From Prorocentrum cordatum (Eukaryota > Sar > Dinophyceae > Prorocentrales > Prorocentraceae), in the NCBI GenBank assembly GCA_963575745.1, contig CAUYUJ010008155.1, positions 1 to 42,023 on the forward strand: DNA of 42,023 bases, given 5' to 3'. Position 1 is the stretch's first letter; the number at the start of each line of letters is the position of its first letter. Shown one piece after another: positions 38,413 through 42,023 of this stretch. A program made the translations under genes and the position numbers. Under the pieces are notes generated by a model. That model had not been told where the DNA came from, did not search any database, and was given only the letters and a program-made list of their open reading frames with translations.

Positions 38413-39486
38413 CCACAGGCTCAGGCTGGTGGCAGTGCCACCCGCTTCGCCTCCTCTGTCATCCTTCTCCCTCTTCCTCCGTCTCCCCCAACACCACTAA
38501 CCTCCCTCCGATCGGCCCTGCTCCACGACATGACGAAACTTGTAGCTTGTTTGTCCTATTCGTTTCAGCTTTTCGTAACTAGCAATTTTCGCGCGAAATG
38601 TCGTTTTCGTGTTTGTATCTTCAGATTGCCAAATACATTCGTCTTCACATATGCTTTATTCACGTTTCCTCGGCGCGCGCCATTTGATGTCCATATCACG
38701 GAAACTCCAAAAGGCATGCCGTGGAACCGTGGAAACTGCGATGAACCCACAGGCCTCCGAAAGGGTCCTGAGGCATCGCGTGGGAGCCGCGGGAATTGAG
38801 GGGATATGGAGGAATCCTGCAGGAACCTTTGGAAACTAGGGGGCAAACAAACCTACCCCGCTTTTGACCACCCTCGCTTCCAAGAGATACCAAGCGATGC
38901 CAAACTACGGCCTGCACCGGTCATGCCGCTTGACGCGGAGGCGCGTGGTACGACCTGGTTTTGCCTGGAAGCGAAAGCGGGGCAGGTAATTCACGCCCTG
39001 AGAAGCCCAAGAGAACCCGAAGGAGTCCGATGGAATGGTTTCCACAGATGTCGGGTGGCCCGCGTCACCTCGGCGGCTGTCGTGCGTCCTGCAGCGCGAG
39101 GCGCGCGCGGAGAGGCCTGCATTGCATAGAAGAGAATGAGGGGGCACAAGGACACACAAATAAATACACACAAGTAAGATAATTCCCAACAAGTTCTCAT
39201 AGTTTCTGGGTTTTTCTCTTCCCCCCCACTTCCCATATTTCCCCGTATTTGCTGGAGAATCGACGATTAATTGTGTCTGTGTGTTTTTTTCCCCTCCTGA
39301 GAGAAAGACCGCAGCGTTGGCCTGCAAATTCCAGGGAACCCTTAGCGCGCACGGATTGGCTGCCCATTCCGAATCGCACACGGCTTTCACAGAATGACCC
39401 ATCGAAAGTGGCCCGACGCACTGGCACACGTACCCGCAAGTTTACGCGAGCAGGCGTGCTCATACGTATTATGTACGTAAGTACGA
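38413..39486. other. unrecognised, less GC-rich sequence
   Basis: More balanced base composition than its surroundings. No open frame over about 115 codons outside overlap with repeats, and none with a recognised domain. No repeat noticed. It could hold regulatory or non-coding sequence that I cannot see. Confidence 0.45.
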
Positions 39487-39619
39487 GTGCGTCTCCGTGT
39501 TGTGTGTGCGTGCTTGTTTCTGTGTGTGTGCGGTTGTGTGTGTGTGTGAATATGTGTCTGTGTGCGTGCGTGCGTGCGTGCGTGTGCGTGCGTGCGTGTG
39601 TGTGTGTGTGCGTGTGTGC

Positions 39620-39657
<38 letters not shown>

Positions 39658-40196
39658 GTGTGTGTGTGTGTGTGTGTGTGCGTGCGTCTCCGTGCGTGTG
39701 TGTGCTCTTGTGCGTGTGTGCGTGTGTGTGTGTGTGTGTGTGTGCGTGCCTGTGTGTGAGCGTGTGTGCGTGTGTCTGTGTGTGTATGTGTGTGTGCGTG
39801 TGTGTGTGTGTGTGCGTGTGCGTCGGGTACTCCACCTCGACGCTGCACGTGAGACACGACCGCCACAAGTGTGTGTGTGCGCGTGCGTGTATGTGTGTGT
39901 GTGTGTGTCTGCGTGTGTGCGTGTGTGCGTATGTGCGTGTGTGCGTGCAGATGTGTGTGCTTGTGTGTGTGCGTGAGTGCATGCGTGTGTGTGTGCGCGT
40001 GTGCGTACGTCCGCGCGTGCGTGTATGCGAGCGTGTGTGTGCGCGTGTGTGTGTGTGTGTGTGTTCGTGTGTGCGTGTGTGCGTGTGGGTATGTGTGTGC
40101 TTGTGTGTACGCGTGTGCGTGCGTATGTGCATGTGTGCGTGCGCGTGTGTGCGCGTGTGTGCATGTGTGCTTGCGTGCGTGCGTGCGTGCGTGCAT

Positions 40197-40239
<43 letters not shown>

Positions 40240-40292
40240 TGTGTGTGTGTTTGTGTTTGCGTGTGTGCGTGTCCGTGTGCGTGTGTGTTCGT
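39487..40292. repeat. ~800-bp TG/CG alternating tract
   Basis: Alternating pyrimidine-purine DNA (TGTGTGCGTG...), broken once by a non-repetitive stretch of about 45 bases (39828-39870). Such DNA favours the Z form. The Cys/Val-rich (plus) and His/Thr-rich (minus) frames are artefacts. Confidence 0.96.
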
Positions 40293-41040
40293 AGCCTTGA
40301 CTCAAGGCCGTCTGGGCTCGAGCACGCCACTGGCTCAAGCGCGCGTTCTGGCCCGGCGCGGATAGGAGTCCGCCGCGGCGCGGCGGCGGCGGCAGCGGCG
40401 CGCAGCCGCCGGCCGTGCCGCCAGCGCCGCAGCACCTCCTGGCCTGCCGCCGTCTGGCGACGCCGCTTGGACCCGCGGCCCGCTGGCGCCGCCGGCCGCC
40501 GGCTGGGCCTGAGCGACCCTGGCCGGCGCCACCGCCACGACGGCCGCGACGTCCGTGGCTGCCGAGGCGGTCGCCACGGCCAGCCGTGGCGGCGGCGCCG
40601 CGGCGACCGCCGCTGCCATGGCACGCACCGCCGCCATATCGCCCGCCGCCGCCGCCGCCTCCGCCGCTGGCGTTGCGGCTGCGGCCGCGGCCGCCGCGGC
40701 GACCTGCGCTGCCGCGGCGCTCGCCAGCCCTGCGGCCGCGGACGCCGCTGCTGCCGCCGCTGCCGGGGCCGCGCTGTCGGTGGCGGCGGCGGACGGCGCG
40801 CTTGCTGGCGTCGGCCCTGGCGCCGCGGGCGCCACTGGGGGCGCCATGGGCGCCGCGGGCGGGCGCCGCGGCCGCCGCATGCGCCGCCAGCGCCGCTGGC
40901 GCCGCCTGCGCCGCGGGCGCCGCCAGTGCCGCGGCCGCCGCCTGCGCCGCGGGCTGCACTGATGGAGCGGCTGCGAGCGCGAGGCTGGCGCCGCGGACGC
41001 CGCTGGCGGCGCCAGCACCGCCAGCGCCGCTGGCGCCGCT
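40293..41040. repeat. GCC/GGC-rich low-complexity DNA
   Basis: Runs of GCCGCC, GCGGCC and CGCCGCGGG words with no fixed period. It gives Ala-rich frames on both strands and Arg-rich frames in others. Not a supported gene. Confidence 0.75.
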
Positions 41041-41077
41041 CAACGGGAAGCACCGACGCCTGCATCCGCGACAGCGC

Positions 41078-41303
41078 TACCGAGAGCTTCGACGCCAACA
41101 TCCTCGTCGGCACAGCCTGGATCTCGAGCGCTATCAGCCTCGCCAGCACAATCGAGAGCTTCGACGCCAGCACCCTCGCCACTGCCTGGATCACCAGCGC
41201 CATCACCCTCGCCAGCGCAGCCGAGAACTTCGATGACGACGCCCTCGCAACACAGCCGGGATCGCTGGCGCCATTGCCCTCGCCAGCGCAGCCGAGAGCT
41301 TCC
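41078..41303. repeat. ~70-bp tandem repeat, three copies
   Basis: CGAGAGCTTC or a close variant at 41081, 41153, 41222 and 41293, each preceded by CTCGCCAGC(A/G)CA-like sequence from the second copy on. The frame stays open on both strands across it. Confidence 0.82.
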
Positions 41304-41590
41304 GAGGGAGATGGGGCTGCTGGAGCGGTCACCCCCCTGCCTCGGGGCCGCCCCGCGCAGGGGAGAGAGCGATCTCTCTGCGGCCCCCTCTCACGAGGCG
41401 CATCTTGCTGGCCCGACTCTCTTCCACCAACCGCCCTTCCGCCCAGCAGGCGCAGCCTGGTTCAACGCCCCGGTCACCGCCGCTGCTGCCCCGCCCTCCC
41501 TCGCACCCTCCGCGACCCCAGCGGGGTGCCAGGGGCCGGCGCTGAGCCTTCATTAACGGTGGCCGGGATGTGGGGCATGTTTCCTAATAT
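41304..41590. other. unrecognised sequence
   Basis: Nothing supported. Confidence 0.4.
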
Positions 41591-41591
41591 A

Positions 41592-41643
41592 TGGACAATG
41601 CGGAACTCCCCACGCGCGCGCGTGGGGAGTTCTGTCTTGTCCA
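41592..41643. other. strong 52-bp hairpin
   Basis: A perfect 30-bp palindrome at 41603-41632 (arms GAACTCCCCACGCGC) is extended, after a 4-base internal mismatch on each side, by TGGACAA (41592-41598) pairing with TTGTCCA (41637-41643). The centre is alternating CG. Confidence 0.88.
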
Positions 41644-41910
41644 CAATACAGAAATAGCCATCTTGGCCTGGAAACTAAATCAAGCCCTTCAACGGTGGTC
41701 GACTGGATTTCCAATTTAACATAGGCTCTGGCGTACGTCTTCCATTATGGACATCTCCAGACGATGAAATCTGGCACTGCGCGATGCGCGTCGGCCTGCG
41801 AACGAACGCTCAAAACAAGAGAAAACGAAGGGCGCGTCGTAATTGAGTGTTTAACTGCGCGCGCGCTGGGTGCCCCTGATGGGCGCGGCGGCATTGCGCA
41901 AACAAGTGGG
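41644..41910. other. unrecognised sequence
   Basis: No gene or repeat seen. Confidence 0.4.
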
Positions 41911-42023
41911 AGGAGAAGGAGGAGGAGAAGGAGGAGGAGGAGCAGGGTCGAGGATCGGTGGTCGATGATTGATGTGACGACGAGGAGGAAGAGGAGGAGG
42001 AGGAGGAGGAGGAGGAGGAGGAG
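41911..42023. repeat. (GGA)n tracts at the window end
   Basis: GGAGAAGGA runs at 41911-41942 and GGA repeats from 41978 to the last base. The tract continues past the window, which may mark an assembly break. Confidence 0.92.

Noticed and set aside
40330-40340. TGGCTCAAG word resembling the spliced-leader 3' end
   Set aside because: Only about nine bases match and the upstream leader sequence is absent.
40335-41018. Ala-rich minus-strand frame
   Set aside because: Low-complexity GCC-rich DNA gives Ala in one frame and Arg or Pro in others; no sign that one frame is selected.
39249-41657. 802-codon plus frame and 711-codon minus frame
   Set aside because: They cross the TG/CG tract and GCC-rich DNA, which rarely contain stops. 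No recognisable domain.

Overview
The window looks like nuclear DNA of a dinoflagellate: GC-rich, packed with repeats and apparently without an intact host gene. Two things in the sequence point to this group. A 22-nt stretch on the minus strand (19275-19296) matches the dinoflagellate trans-spliced leader at 19 of 22 positions and is followed at once by ATG. A decayed non-LTR retrotransposon (minus strand, about 12240-18222) resembles the endonuclease-plus-reverse-transcriptase elements common in dinoflagellate genomes. No rRNA, tRNA or CRISPR array was recognised. Nearly all long open frames here are translations of microsatellites or of a 90-bp tandem unit and should not be read as genes.

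Layout. 1-690 holds TCC and CAT microsatellites. 690-1600 is unrecognised sequence. 1600-4230 is AT-rich low-complexity DNA that appears to split one small inverted-repeat element into two halves. 4440-5100 has two copies of a foldback element whose inner part forms two further hairpins; a third copy lies at 18270-18414. 6630-7200 is a cluster of direct and inverted repeats. 7550-8085 is mirrored purine/pyrimidine tract DNA. 8136-9779 and 10226-11805 are two same-strand copies (A and B) of a composite repeat: conserved head, tandem 77/90-bp array, purine-rich tract, conserved tail. 12240-18222 is the LINE relic. 18478-18646 is an intact small inverted-repeat element and 18775-19136 an AAT tract. 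19443-22040 is an inverted composite element (C) inside a larger inverted repeat. 22040-24195 is mostly unrecognised, with GA and GAC tracts. 24195-28000 has a four-copy ~139-bp repeat, two MITE-like elements and a nine-copy ~296-bp satellite. 28100-30720 is a degenerate ~33-bp minisatellite interrupted by composite element D. 31085-33720 is the diverged composite element E. 34400-38420 is trinucleotide tracts and GC-rich low-complexity DNA with another small inverted-repeat element at 37302-37487. 39487-40292 is an ~800-bp TG/CG tract, followed by GCC-rich DNA, a ~70-bp tandem repeat, a strong 52-bp hairpin (41592-41643) and a terminal GGA tract.

The best candidate for something undescribed is the five-copy composite family (A-E). 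Each copy has a conserved head (core GGCGAAGGACCCAACCAT), and four have a recognisable tail with the complementary end ATGGTTGGG or a one-base variant, so the units are bounded by short inverted repeats. Copy D sits inside an unrelated minisatellite, which suggests insertion. Within each array, units near the tail are more uniform than units near the head. This suggests a mobile or formerly mobile, non-coding, satellite-carrying element, but that is inference and needs comparison across the genome. None of the coding relics can make a working protein as they stand: they carry frameshifts, an in-frame stop and altered catalytic positions.
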